From the NCBI RefSeq assembly GCF_004137685.1, contig NZ_QYBB01000010.1:88533-152532 (forward strand): DNA of 64,000 nucleotides, in the 5' to 3' direction. Made by a program: the position numbers and the translations under genes. Positions 28,151 to 36,534 of this stretch are shown here, in pieces; within the stretch, counting starts at the first letter, position 1, and each line of letters starts with the position of its first letter. The notes beneath the pieces are model-generated. The model saw only the letters and a list, made by a program, of their open reading frames with translations, was not told where the DNA came from and made no database searches. Source of the DNA: Lichenibacterium minor (GTDB lineage: Bacteria > Pseudomonadota > Alphaproteobacteria > Rhizobiales > Beijerinckiaceae).

Positions 28151-29401
28151 ATGGATCTCAGGGCCGATGTCGTGGTGTTGGGCGCCGGGATCGTGGGCGT
28201 GTCGGCGGCGCTGCACCTGCAGGAGCGGGGCCGCGACGTCGCGCTCGTCGAGCGGGCGCCTAGGGCCGGCATGGGGACGAGCTACGGCAATGCCGGGCTG
28301 ATCGAGCGGTCCTCCATCTACCCCTACGCCTTCCCGCGCGACCTCCGCTCCCTCGCCCGCTACGCGCTCAACCGCACCACGGACGCGCATTACCACGCGT
28401 CGGCGCTGCCCGGCCTCGCGCCCTTCCTGGTGCGCTACTGGTTCAACTCGTCGCCGAAGGGCGTCGAGCGCATCGCCCGCGCGGCCCGGCCCCTCATCGA
28501 GCATTCGCTGATCGAGCACGAGCGGCTGATGGGCGCCGCGGGCGCGACGGGGCTGATGCGCAAGGTCGGCTGGATCAAGGGCTTCCGGTCGCAGCGCTCC
28601 TTCGACAAGGGCCGCCGGGATGCCGCCCGCCTCGACGGGCTCGGCCTCGACGTCGAGGAGCTCGACGCGTCCGGCCTCGCCGAACGCGAGCCGCATCTGG
28701 GCGAGGGCATGGTGGGCGCCCTCCATTTCCGCGATCCCGGCGCCGTGTCGGACCCGGGCGGCCTCGTCGAGCGTTACGCGGCGCTGTTCCGCGAGCGCGG
28801 CGGCCGCTTCCTCAAGGGCGACGCCGCCACGCTGGAAGAATCCGCCCCGGGCTGGCGCGTCAGGACGCGCGACGGCTGGCTGGGCGCCCGCGACGTCGTG
28901 GTCGCCCTGGGGCCGTGGTCGGACGTGGTCTTCGCCAAGCTCGGCTACAGGCTGCCCTTCGGCATCAAGCGCGGCTACCACATGCACTTCAGGGCGCGCG
29001 GCAACGCCGTGCTGAACCATCCCGTGCTCGACGCCGACGGCGGCTACCTGCTGGCGCCGATGGACCGGGGCATCCGCCTCACCACCGGCGCCGAATTCGC
29101 CCGCCGCGACGCGCCGATGACGCCGGTGCAGCTCCAGCGCGCCCTGCCCAAGGCGCGCGCCCTGTTCCCGCTCGCCGAGCCGCTGGAGGACATGCCCTGG
29201 ATGGGCTCGCGCCCCTGCCTGCCCGACATGCTGCCGGTGATCGGCCGCGCGCCCAGGCACGACGGCCTGTGGTTCGACTTCGGCCACCAGCACCACGGCC
29301 TGACGCTGGGGCCGGTGTCCGGCCGCCTGCTCGCCGAGCAGATGACGGGGGAAACGCCCTTCACCGACCCGGCGCCCTACCGGATGGAGCGGTTCGGGTG
29401 A
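28151..29401 (+). CDS. D-amino acid dehydrogenase-like FAD oxidoreductase (DadA family)
   Basis: A 416-residue FAD-dependent amine/amino-acid oxidoreductase. The N-terminal Rossmann motif is VVVLGAGIVGVSAALHLQERG. A conserved GTSYGNAGLIERSS follows, as in DadA, and the C-terminal FAD-closing motif is LPVIGRAPRHDGLWFDFGHQHHGLTLGP. The family deaminates D-amino acids with electrons passing to the respiratory chain. The substrate is uncertain because DadA-like paralogues are common. GGGGGACGG precedes the ATG. A P1 peptidase gene is convergent downstream. Confidence 0.83.
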   Translation: MDLRADVVVLGAGIVGVSAALHLQERGRDVALVERAPRAGMGTSYGNAGLIERSSIYPYAFPRDLRSLARYALNRTTDAHYHASALPGLAPFLVRYWFNSSPKGVERIARAARPLIEHSLIEHERLMGAAGATGLMRKVGWIKGFRSQRSFDKGRRDAARLDGLGLDVEELDASGLAEREPHLGEGMVGALHFRDPGAVSDPGGLVERYAALFRERGGRFLKGDAATLEESAPGWRVRTRDGWLGARDVVVALGPWSDVVFAKLGYRLPFGIKRGYHMHFRARGNAVLNHPVLDADGGYLLAPMDRGIRLTTGAEFARRDAPMTPVQLQRALPKARALFPLAEPLEDMPWMGSRPCLPDMLPVIGRAPRHDGLWFDFGHQHHGLTLGPVSGRLLAEQMTGETPFTDPAPYRMERFG

Positions 29402-29444
29402 GGGCTCGGCGACCGGCCGGCGCGGGGGCGGCGGGCCCGGCCCG

Positions 29445-30437
29445 TCAGGCGCGGGCGAACCGGTCGCGCCAGCTCGGCATCGCGCCCGGGAAGGGCAGGG
29501 CGGCGGCCTCGTAGACGCCCCGGGCCACCGCGCGGGCCAGCGTTTCGGCGGCCAGGGCGCCGATCTCGGTCAGGTCCCGCGTCGTGGGGACCCGCGGATG
29601 GGACCCCGTCGCGGCCGCGAAGACCACGTCGCCGTCGAGCGCCGCGTGGGCGGGCCGCAGTGCCAGCGCCAGGCCGCCCTGCGCCACCACGGCGAGGCGC
29701 TTGCACTGTGCCTTGGTGAGGGCCGCATCGGTGGCGACGACGCAGACCGTCGTGTTGACCGGCGCCGTGCCCTTGGTGCGGAACGGCGGCGCGCCGCCGA
29801 GCCCGAAGGCGGGCAGGCCCAGGCCGCCGAACTCGCCGCCCCGCTCGTAGGGGGAGGCCCAGAAATGCGCGCCGTCGCCCACCGTGGCCTGGCCGAGCGC
29901 GTTGACGGCCGCGAGCGCCCCGACGACGAAGCCGCGCGCCGTGGCGGCGCTGGCGGAGCCGAGCCCGCCTTTCAGGTCCGCCGTGGTGGCGCCGAGCCCG
30001 GCGCCGACGCTGCCGAGGGCGAAATCGAGCGCCGCGGCCTCGACGGCGGCGTGCCCGAACTCCCAATAGGGCGGGCGCCGGCCCCAGGCCTTGTCGCCGC
30101 CGTTGGCGAGGTCGAACAGGACGGCGCCCGGCACGATCGGCACGCGCGCGGCCCCCACGGCGAAGCCCCGCCCGCGCCCGGCCAGCGCCGCCATCGCCCC
30201 GCCCATGCCGTCGAGCCCGAAGGCGGAGCCGCCGGACAGCACGATCGCGTCCACGGCTTCCACCGTCATCTCGGGTTCGAGCAGCGCCGTGTCGCGCACG
30301 CCGGGCGCCCCGCCGTGGATGGCGATCGACGCCGTCGCGGCGCGGTCGAAGACGATCGCCGTCAGGCCCGAGGCGAGCTTCGCGTCATCGGCGTGGCCGA
30401 CCCGCAGGCCGGGCACGTCGGTGACGAGGTTGCGCAT
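29445..30437 (-). CDS. P1 (S58) family autoprocessing peptidase/amidase
   Basis: A 330-residue P1-family N-terminal nucleophile hydrolase related to DmpA aminopeptidase and NylC amidase, which cut themselves into alpha and beta chains. The N-terminal GLRVGHADDAK and LSGGSAFGLDGMGG motifs are family marks. The predicted self-cleavage is between Asn228 and Thr229 in TAPVNTTVCVVATD, making Thr229 the nucleophile. This Asn-Thr pair is more like the NylC branch than the Ser nucleophile of DmpA. It is cytoplasmic. A secreted small-protein gene lies nine bases away on the same strand, upstream of it. Confidence 0.85.
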   Translation of the reverse strand: MRNLVTDVPGLRVGHADDAKLASGLTAIVFDRAATASIAIHGGAPGVRDTALLEPEMTVEAVDAIVLSGGSAFGLDGMGGAMAALAGRGRGFAVGAARVPIVPGAVLFDLANGGDKAWGRRPPYWEFGHAAVEAAALDFALGSVGAGLGATTADLKGGLGSASAATARGFVVGALAAVNALGQATVGDGAHFWASPYERGGEFGGLGLPAFGLGGAPPFRTKGTAPVNTTVCVVATDAALTKAQCKRLAVVAQGGLALALRPAHAALDGDVVFAAATGSHPRVPTTRDLTEIGALAAETLARAVARGVYEAAALPFPGAMPSWRDRFARA

Positions 30438-30446
30438 GCGGCCCGC

Positions 30447-30902
30447 TCAGCCCTTGCGGCGGAGCACCACCTCGTGGCGGATGCGGCGATGGTGGCGGAC
30501 GGGGCCGCACACCGGCTCGCGGCCGAAGTCCCGCCGGTAGTCGGCGAGGTATGCCGCCATCGTTTCCCCGCCGTCGTGGTCTTCCGGCACGCCGGGGCCC
30601 TGCCACGAATAGCCGGCGTCCCAGCCGAAGCGCCGGCGGTAGCGGTCGCCGATCTTGTAGGCGCCGGGGCCTTGCCAGCCCGAGCGGTAGCGGCAGTAGG
30701 TCGTGGCGTCCCACTTGAATTCGGCGTGGCGCCGCGCCCGGCGGTCGATCGCCCCGTAGGTCGTGTCGAGCCGGGCGTAGTTCAGCTTCCAGTACGGGTA
30801 ATCGCCGTTGGCGATCAGCGGCGAGGTGGCGCAGGCCGGAGCCGCGGAGGCCGCCAGCAGCGTGGAGGCCGCGAGGCCCAGGAACCAGTGACGCAAGCTC
30901 AT
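30447..30902 (-). CDS. Secreted protein, aromatic-rich, unknown
   Basis: A 151-residue secreted protein if begun at the Met of MSLRHWFLGLAAS, whose first 25 residues are a Sec signal peptide cut after ACA-T. The mature part is rich in Tyr, Trp and Arg, with YPYWKLNYARLDTTYGAIDRR and a WQGPGAYKIGDRYRRRFGWDAG motif (shown in part) that partly repeats as WQGPG. It recalls short cell-envelope proteins of Hyphomicrobiales, but no named family is recognised. A purine-rich GGGAG lies directly against the start codon, so the start is not well supported. It is cotranscribed with the peptidase gene. Confidence 0.6.
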   Translation of the reverse strand: MSLRHWFLGLAASTLLAASAAPACATSPLIANGDYPYWKLNYARLDTTYGAIDRRARRHAEFKWDATTYCRYRSGWQGPGAYKIGDRYRRRFGWDAGYSWQGPGVPEDHDGGETMAAYLADYRRDFGREPVCGPVRHHRRIRHEVVLRRKG

Positions 30903-31096
30903 CTCCCGCGCGGCCGTGCCGCCATGATCGCGTCCATCTAACGCCGAACCCGGCCCCGCCGTCGCACCCATTCTCGCGCCCGCCCGGAGAAAGCCGCGCT
31001 GTGTCGCCGCGGCGCAACGACCGCGGGCCCGGCGGCGGCGCGCTCGAACCGTCGGGCGGCGTTCCCCTCCCCGACGCGGAGGGGTAAGGAGGGGCC

Positions 31097-31828
31097 ATGC
31101 CGACACATGTCTCGTTTCCGGCCGCGGTCCTGGCCGGGCTGATCTCCTTCCTCAGCCCCTGTGTGCTGCCGCTGGTGCCGCCCTACCTGTGCTTCATGGC
31201 CGGCACGACGCTGGAAGAGCTGCAGGGCGGCGACGCCGCCCGCTCGCGGCGCGGCGCGCTCCTGGCGAGCCTCCTCTTCGTCGCGGGCTTTTCCACCGTC
31301 TTCGTGGCCCTGGGCGCCACCGCCTCCGCCTTCGGCACGCTGCTGCGCCAATACGGGGAAGCGCTGTCGATCGTGGCGGGGCTCGCCATCATCGCCATGG
31401 GCCTGCACTTCGTCGGCCTGTTCCGGCTCGGCTTCCTGTACCGGCAGGCGCGCGTCGAGGTGGATCGGCCGCCCGGATTGTGGAGCGCCTACGCGATGGG
31501 CCTCGCCTTCGCGTTCGGGTGGACGCCCTGCATCGGGCCGATCCTCGCCGCCATCCTGGCCGTGGCGGGCTCGGCCGCCACCGTCAGCTACGGCGCCGCT
31601 TTGCTGCTCGCCTATTCGGTGGGGCTGGGCGTGCCCTTCGTGCTGGCCGCGGTGGCGATGGGGACGTTCACGGCCTTCCTGCGCGGGTTCAAGCGGCACT
31701 TCCAGACGGTGGAGCGGGTGGCCGGCGCGGCCCTGGTGCTGACCGGCATCGCCTTTCTGTCGGGCGGCATGCAGCAGGTGTCGTTCTGGCTGATCGAAAC
31801 CTTTCCGGGGCTGGCGCGCCTGGGATGA
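31097..31828 (+). CDS. ccdA: Cytochrome c biogenesis / thiol-disulfide transporter CcdA
   Basis: A 243-residue inner-membrane protein with six helices that passes reducing electrons from cytoplasmic thioredoxin to the periplasm for heme c assembly. The two redox cysteines are C22 in FLSPCVLPLVPPY and C145 in GWTPCIGPIL, each in the family's PC motif. The length matches short CcdA and lacks the DsbD domains. The gene is preceded by GGAGGG and stands alone; no other cytochrome c maturation gene is beside it. Confidence 0.93.
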   Translation: MPTHVSFPAAVLAGLISFLSPCVLPLVPPYLCFMAGTTLEELQGGDAARSRRGALLASLLFVAGFSTVFVALGATASAFGTLLRQYGEALSIVAGLAIIAMGLHFVGLFRLGFLYRQARVEVDRPPGLWSAYAMGLAFAFGWTPCIGPILAAILAVAGSAATVSYGAALLLAYSVGLGVPFVLAAVAMGTFTAFLRGFKRHFQTVERVAGAALVLTGIAFLSGGMQQVSFWLIETFPGLARLG

Positions 31829-31865
31829 CGGCGGGCGTCGCGCCGGCCTCCGGCGGAAGGCCGGG

Positions 31866-33197
31866 TCAGGCCGCCAGCACCCGCCCGCCGTGGCGCTTCA
31901 GCCCGAAGCTCGCCGCGAAGGCGACCGCCGCGAAGGCCATCACCACCAGCGCCGGGGAGGTCGGCGCGCCGGTCGACGCCACCAGCGCGGCGGCGATCAG
32001 CGGCACCGTCCCGCCGAACAGCGTCTGCGAGATGTTGTAGGACACCGCCACGCCCGAAAAGCGCACCCGGGTCGGGAACAGGTCGGCGAGCACCATCGCG
32101 AAGGTGCCGTTGATCAGCGCCGCCACCAGCCCGGCGAGGACGAACAGCGTCACCACGTCGAGGCTCCGGTCCCGGAGCGCGGCGAAGAACGGGAAGGCCA
32201 GCAGCACGAGCAGCCCCGCGCCGAGCCCGAGCAGGAGCCGCCGCGGCATCCGGTCCCCGATCCAGGACACGACCAGCAGGCCCACCGATGTCGTGGCGAG
32301 GCCGACGTTCTGCGCCAGCGAGGCCTGCGCGGGCGAATACTGCAGCACCCGCACCAGGTAGGCCGGCAGGTAGGCGAACATCATGCCGTTGAACACCGAG
32401 GTGGCGGCCGAGGAGCCGACGCCCAGCACCAGCGGCACCCCGTGCCCGCGGAACAGCTCGCGCAGCGGCGTGCGCGACGCCACCGCCCGCATGGCGGCGA
32501 ACTCGGCCGATTCGTGCAGCCGGCGCCGCACCAGGAACGACAGCAGCCCCGTGGCGCCGCCGATCACGAAGGCGATGCGCCAGCCGTAGGCGGCGGCGTC
32601 GGGCGGCGCCATGGCGGTGTTGATGGCCAGGGCCACCAGGGCGGCGAGGCTCACCCCCGAATTGACGCAGAAGAACAGCACCCCGCAGGCGAAGCCGCCC
32701 CGCGCGGGCGCGGTCTCGACCGCGTAGACGATGGAGCAGGGGAGCTCGCCGCCCAGGCACAGCCCCTGGACCAGCCGCAGCGCCACCATGGCGACGGCGG
32801 CGCCGAAGCCCCAGGTGGCGTAGCCGGGCAGCAGACCCATCAGCACCGTGGAGGTCGAGATGGCGGCGAGCGAGAACAGGAACACGCCCCGCCGCCCGAA
32901 GCGGTCGCCGAGCGCGCCGAGCAGCACGCCCCCGAGCGGGCGCGCCAGGTAGCCGCCCGCGAAGACCGAGTAGGACAGGACCAAGCCCACCAGCGGATCG
33001 GTGCCGGGGAAGAAGGCGGCCGCGATCGAGGGGGCGAAGATGCCGTAGACGATGAAATCATAGAACTCGAGCGCGCCGCCGAGGCTCGCCAGAACTATGG
33101 TGCGCCATTGCGCGCCGGTGAGCCGCGCGTTCGCGCCCCCGCGTCGCCCGGCATCGCCCGCCTCCGGACCCGCCCGCCGGACCTCCTCGATCGACAT
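31866..33197 (-). CDS. MFS transporter, metabolite:H+ symporter (MHS) family
   Basis: A 443-residue transporter with twelve helices of the metabolite:H+ symporter family (citrate, alpha-ketoglutarate and shikimate porters). The start MSIEEVRRAG follows GGGAGG six bases upstream. TM1 carries FYDFIVYGIFAPSIAAAFFP, the family's acidic-residue helix. Motif A is ARPLGGVLLGALGDRFGRRGVF, and the TM4-5 part has RLVQGLCLGGELPC with the MHS G-G pattern. The cargo is likely an organic acid. It is convergent with ccdA. Confidence 0.87.
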   Translation of the reverse strand: MSIEEVRRAGPEAGDAGRRGGANARLTGAQWRTIVLASLGGALEFYDFIVYGIFAPSIAAAFFPGTDPLVGLVLSYSVFAGGYLARPLGGVLLGALGDRFGRRGVFLFSLAAISTSTVLMGLLPGYATWGFGAAVAMVALRLVQGLCLGGELPCSIVYAVETAPARGGFACGVLFFCVNSGVSLAALVALAINTAMAPPDAAAYGWRIAFVIGGATGLLSFLVRRRLHESAEFAAMRAVASRTPLRELFRGHGVPLVLGVGSSAATSVFNGMMFAYLPAYLVRVLQYSPAQASLAQNVGLATTSVGLLVVSWIGDRMPRRLLLGLGAGLLVLLAFPFFAALRDRSLDVVTLFVLAGLVAALINGTFAMVLADLFPTRVRFSGVAVSYNISQTLFGGTVPLIAAALVASTGAPTSPALVVMAFAAVAFAASFGLKRHGGRVLAA

Positions 33198-33447
33198 CGC
33201 CGCCTCCCGTCGCGCCCCGAAGCTCGACCCATGGGCGCAAGCGCGACGGCTCCGCGCCCCAGTCTCGTCGGTCCCTGGATGCACGTTTCCGCTGCGGGGG
33301 GGAAGCGCCTTCGGCGTCGTCGTCCCGGTCGTCCGCCCGGGCGGGCCGACGCGCCGCCGGGGCCGGGTTGCCGCGGCTGCCGCGGATCGTTACACCGGGA
33401 CCGTTCGGACACGGGCGGATTCGCGGCGATGTCCCGCCGGAGCCACC

Positions 33448-33738
33448 ATGCGCGCGCTGATCGAGATCGTCCTCCTCGTCCTGAACTGGTACAGCTACCT
33501 CATCATCGCGATGGCGATCCTGTCGTGGCTCGTCGCCTTCGACGTGATCAACTTCCGCAACGACATCGTGCGGTCGATCTGGCGCTTCCTCGAAGCCGTG
33601 ACCGAGCCCGCCCTGCGCCCCATCCGGCGCGTGCTGCCCAACCTCGGCGGCATCGACGTGTCGCCGGTGATCCTGCTGCTGATCATCCTGTTCCTGCAGA
33701 AGCTGATCGTCGAGTACGCCTACCCCGCCGTCTACTGA
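33448..33738 (+). CDS. YggT family membrane protein
   Basis: A 96-residue inner-membrane protein of the YggT family: two hydrophobic helices joined by a basic loop. The first is IVLLVLNWYSYLIIAMAILSW and the second VSPVILLLIILFLQKLIV. Between them is the family motif VTEPALRPIRRVLPNLGGIDVSP (in part). YggT is linked to cell-division or osmotic fitness in other bacteria, but the biochemical role is unknown. ATG at 33448 follows a weak ribosome site (GCCGGAG). Confidence 0.88.
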   Translation: MRALIEIVLLVLNWYSYLIIAMAILSWLVAFDVINFRNDIVRSIWRFLEAVTEPALRPIRRVLPNLGGIDVSPVILLLIILFLQKLIVEYAYPAVY

Positions 33739-33792
33739 TCCGGCCCCGGCCGGGCGGCCTGCGCGTCGTCGTCCGCCGCGCCGGCCCCCTCG

Positions 33793-34815
33793 TCACGCCC
33801 CGACGGCGCCTGCGGCCGGCAGGGCCGCCGCTTCGGCCGGCCGGCGCGCGTAGCGCTGCGCCAGGGTCGCGCAGGCGAAGAGCTGGATCTGGTGGAAGAT
33901 CATCAGCGGCAGCACGATGGCCCCCACCGCCATGCCGGGGAACAGGATGTTGGCCATGGGGATGCCGGACGCGAGGCTCTTCTTCGACCCGCAGAACACG
34001 ATGGTGATCTCGTCCTCCTTCGAGAAGCCGAACAGGCGGCTCGCCGCGGTGGTGAGGCCCAGCACGAGGGCCAGCAGCAGGGCGTCGAGCCCGAAGACGA
34101 GCACGAGGCTCCAAGGGTCCATGTGGGTCCACACGCCCGCCACCACGCTTTCGCTGAAGGCCGAATACACGACAAGCAGGATCGAGCCGCGGTCGACGTA
34201 GGACAGGACGTGCTTCTGCCGGGTGATCCAGGGCCCCACCCAGGGCCGCAGCAGCTGGCCGAGGCCGAAGGGCAGCAGCAGCTCGACGGCGATGTCGGTG
34301 AGGGCCTTGAGCGAGAAGCCCGAGCCGTGGGTGGCGAGCAGGGCCGCCACCAACAGCGGCGTCAGCGCCATGCCGAGCAGGTTCGACACGGACGCGCTGC
34401 ACAGGGCCGCGGGCACGTTGCCCCGCGCGATCGACGTGAAGGCGATCGACGACTGCACCGTGGACGGCAGAACGCAGACGAACATCAGGCCGGCGGCGAG
34501 CTGCGGCGGCAGCCAGCGGCCGAGCAGCGCCGTCAGCGCGAGGCCGAGCAGGGGGAACAGCGCGAAGGTCGACAGCAGCACGAGGCTCTGCAGCCGCCAA
34601 TGCGCGATGCCTTCCACCACCGCCTTCGTGGACAGCCGCGCCCCGTACAGGAAGAACAGCAGGAACACCGCCACGGTGACGGCGTATTTGGCGATCGGCT
34701 CGGCGGCGCCCCGCGCCGGCAGCACGGCCGCGACCGCCACCGTGGCGAGCAGCGCGATGAGGTAATAGTCGAATTTCACGCGGGACAGGAGGCGGCTGAG
34801 CGGCATAGGCTGCAT
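33793..34815 (-). CDS. Bile acid:sodium symporter family (SBF-like) transporter
   Basis: A 340-residue membrane protein with about ten helices of the BASS/SBF-like family (PF13593 group), which imports organic acids with sodium. The N-terminus reads FDYYLIALLATVAVAAVLPARG. Characteristic segments are QSSIAFTSIARGNVPAALCSASVSNLLG (in part), whose crossing helix binds sodium, and the CGSKKSLASGIPMANILFP stretch near the C-terminus. The start is the Met of MQPMPLSRL; an upstream extension is Pro/Arg-rich and rejected. Substrate unknown. Confidence 0.85.
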   Translation of the reverse strand: MQPMPLSRLLSRVKFDYYLIALLATVAVAAVLPARGAAEPIAKYAVTVAVFLLFFLYGARLSTKAVVEGIAHWRLQSLVLLSTFALFPLLGLALTALLGRWLPPQLAAGLMFVCVLPSTVQSSIAFTSIARGNVPAALCSASVSNLLGMALTPLLVAALLATHGSGFSLKALTDIAVELLLPFGLGQLLRPWVGPWITRQKHVLSYVDRGSILLVVYSAFSESVVAGVWTHMDPWSLVLVFGLDALLLALVLGLTTAASRLFGFSKEDEITIVFCGSKKSLASGIPMANILFPGMAVGAIVLPLMIFHQIQLFACATLAQRYARRPAEAAALPAAGAVGA

Positions 34816-34971
34816 GCATCTTATGAAGTGACGGTCCGGCTTAGCAGGTTTCTCGCCGGGCGGAAGGGCGGCGGGACGAGCGGTCGGCCCCCTCGGCCGC
34901 TGGCGAGCGCACACGGCGACGGCGCGGCGCCGTGGCTGGACGCCCCTTCGTCGGCCGGCTAGCCTCGCGGC

Positions 34972-35175
34972 ATGAAGCTCGGCCTGCGTCGCCCCTCGCC
35001 CCGCAAAAGCATCGCGGCCCGCACCTCGTGGCGGCGCTACGTCCGGCACAGCCTCGGCCTGAAGGCGCCGCGCGGCTGGGGCTGGCTGACGGATCCGCGC
35101 CGCGCCGCCTACAACCGCGTCTACGCCCGCACGACCTTCTCCTGGCGCCAGCTCCTGCGCTGGCTGCTCGGGTGA
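34972..35175 (+). CDS. Small basic protein overlapping cobU
   Basis: A 67-residue, very basic protein (MKLGLRRPSPRKSIAART, then SWRRYVRHSLGLKAPRGWGW). About a quarter of the residues are Arg or Lys and tryptophans are frequent. No domain is recognised; a nucleic-acid-binding or phage-like protein is conceivable. Its stop codon overlaps the GTG start of cobU by GTGA, so the two are translationally coupled. It is not clear why a basic mini-protein would precede a cobalamin gene. Confidence 0.6.
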   Translation: MKLGLRRPSPRKSIAARTSWRRYVRHSLGLKAPRGWGWLTDPRRAAYNRVYARTTFSWRQLLRWLLG

Positions 35176-35717
35176 GCTTTCCCCACACGCTGGTGCTCGG
35201 CGGCGCCCGCTCGGGCAAGAGCCGCCACGCCGAGGCGCTCGCCCGCGGCACGGGCCTGGAGCGCGTCTACCTCGCCACCGCAACCGCCTGGGACGGCGAG
35301 ATGCGCGACCGCATCGCCCGCCACCGCGACGAGCGTGCCGCCGACGGTTGGCGCACCGTCGAAGAACCTTTGGCGCTGGCCGCCGCCATGGAACGGGAAG
35401 CCGCCCCGGGACGCGTGCTGCTGGTCGACTGCCTGACGCTCTGGCTCACCAACGTGATGCTGGGCGCGCCCCCGGACGCCGCGCGAAGCGCCGTCGAGGC
35501 CGCCTGCGCGGCACTCGCCGCCGCGGTCCCGGCTCTCGCCGGGCCGGCGGTCCTGGTGTCGAACGAGGTCGGCTGGGGCATCGTGCCGGACAACCGCCTC
35601 GCCCGCGACTTCCGCGACGCCCAGGGCCGGCTGAACCAGCACATGGCGGAAAGCTGCGGGCGGGTCGTGCTCGTGGCGGCCGGGCTGCCGCTGACGCTCA
35701 AGGGCACCCCGGCCTGA
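35172..35717 (+). CDS. cobU: Bifunctional adenosylcobinamide kinase/phosphate guanylyltransferase
   Basis: A 181-residue CobU/CobP enzyme that phosphorylates adenosylcobinamide and then adds GMP, late steps in adenosylcobalamin nucleotide-loop assembly. The P-loop is GGARSGKS (residues 10-17). The guanylylated His is in RIARHRDERA (His51). Later motifs are VLLVDCLTLWLTNVM and VSNEVGWGIVPDNRLARDFRD, both near-invariant in the family. A GTG start at 35172 is used because it directly precedes SFPHTLVLGG and overlaps the previous stop. Other cob genes are not in the window. Confidence 0.94.
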   Translation: MSFPHTLVLGGARSGKSRHAEALARGTGLERVYLATATAWDGEMRDRIARHRDERAADGWRTVEEPLALAAAMEREAAPGRVLLVDCLTLWLTNVMLGAPPDAARSAVEAACAALAAAVPALAGPAVLVSNEVGWGIVPDNRLARDFRDAQGRLNQHMAESCGRVVLVAAGLPLTLKGTPA

Positions 35718-35723
35718 CGCGCG

Positions 35724-36134
35724 TCAGGCCAGCGCCTTCTCGATGTCGGCGACGGACTGGTTCGTGTAGTCCTTGCTCAGCGTGAAGGCCATGCTGGCCT
35801 CGACTTCCTTGTGCAGGCATTCGCGCATCTGGCCCAGCGTTTGCGGGTCGGCGATCAGCACGAGCTGCTTGTAGTCGCCGCGGTGGCGCATCGCGTAGAG
35901 CGCGTCGGCGAGCTGCTTGGCGAAGGTGGCCTCCTCGGTCTGGTGGACCGTCTGGTCCCCGGGCCGGGAGCCGGACGGGCCCTGGCTCCCTTCCGCGGAC
36001 AGGCTCTTCGGCGTGATGCGGCGCTCCTCCTTCAGCGACAGGTCGGAGCCCGTCCCGGCGTTGCGGAGCAGGATGGCCTTGGCGCCGTCGGCCACGACCA
36101 CGAGGGCGTCCGGCGGCACGGTGTGTTTCGACAT
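35724..36134 (-). CDS. Host attachment protein family
   Basis: A 136-residue protein of the host-attachment family (PF10116), named from a plant-associated bacterium. It begins with PPDALVVVADGAKAILLRNAG, the family's strand with an Asp-Gly-Ala turn, and ends with ETFAKQ-type and YKQLVLIADPQTLGQMRECL motifs, then VADIEKAL. The fold resembles eRF1 domain-like proteins. The true function is unclear; many non-pathogens carry copies. It is convergent with cobU and divergent from the ferritin-like gene. Confidence 0.83.
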   Translation of the reverse strand: MSKHTVPPDALVVVADGAKAILLRNAGTGSDLSLKEERRITPKSLSAEGSQGPSGSRPGDQTVHQTEEATFAKQLADALYAMRHRGDYKQLVLIADPQTLGQMRECLHKEVEASMAFTLSKDYTNQSVADIEKALA

Positions 36135-36534
36135 GATGGGTCCCTTTCAGATGCCGGGGCAAACGCGCCCGGCGCCCGTCGGGTCCCGGCCATCGGACCC
36201 GCGGAGCGGGGTGCGGTCCGCGGACCGTACCGGGGAAGGTCGATGGGCGGGCTCCGGCGCGGCGCCTTGGGGCGAGGCGGGTCCTGCCCGTTCTCCGCGT
36301 CGTCCCGCGTCGGTCCCGAAGGATAGGCGGCCCCGCGGACGCCGCGTCCGGAGGATCGACTTCCCGACTGCATGGTCCATTCTGTCGCAGCCGGGCCCGC
36401 GGCCCCGAAACTCTTTGTCGTTTCTCGAAAGGCGGCGACGGAACCGAAGTCTGGTCGCCGACGTGTCAGAACGACGGCTTTTCCCCGACACAGCGATCGC
36501 GGGCTCGGCCGACAACGCGGGGGAACGGAACCAC
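36135..36534. other. 400-base divergent promoter region
   Basis: No gene is seen between the host-attachment and ferritin-like genes. Its right half carries the EcfG-like motif at 36440; a ribosome site (GGGGGAAC) lies at 36519-36526. Confidence 0.5.
36440..36465 (+). promoter_or_regulatory. EcfG-like promoter for the ferritin-like gene
   Basis: GGAAC (36440-36444), 17 bases, then CGTG (36462-36465); consensus would be CGTT. It lies 70 bases before the ATG. Confidence 0.4.
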
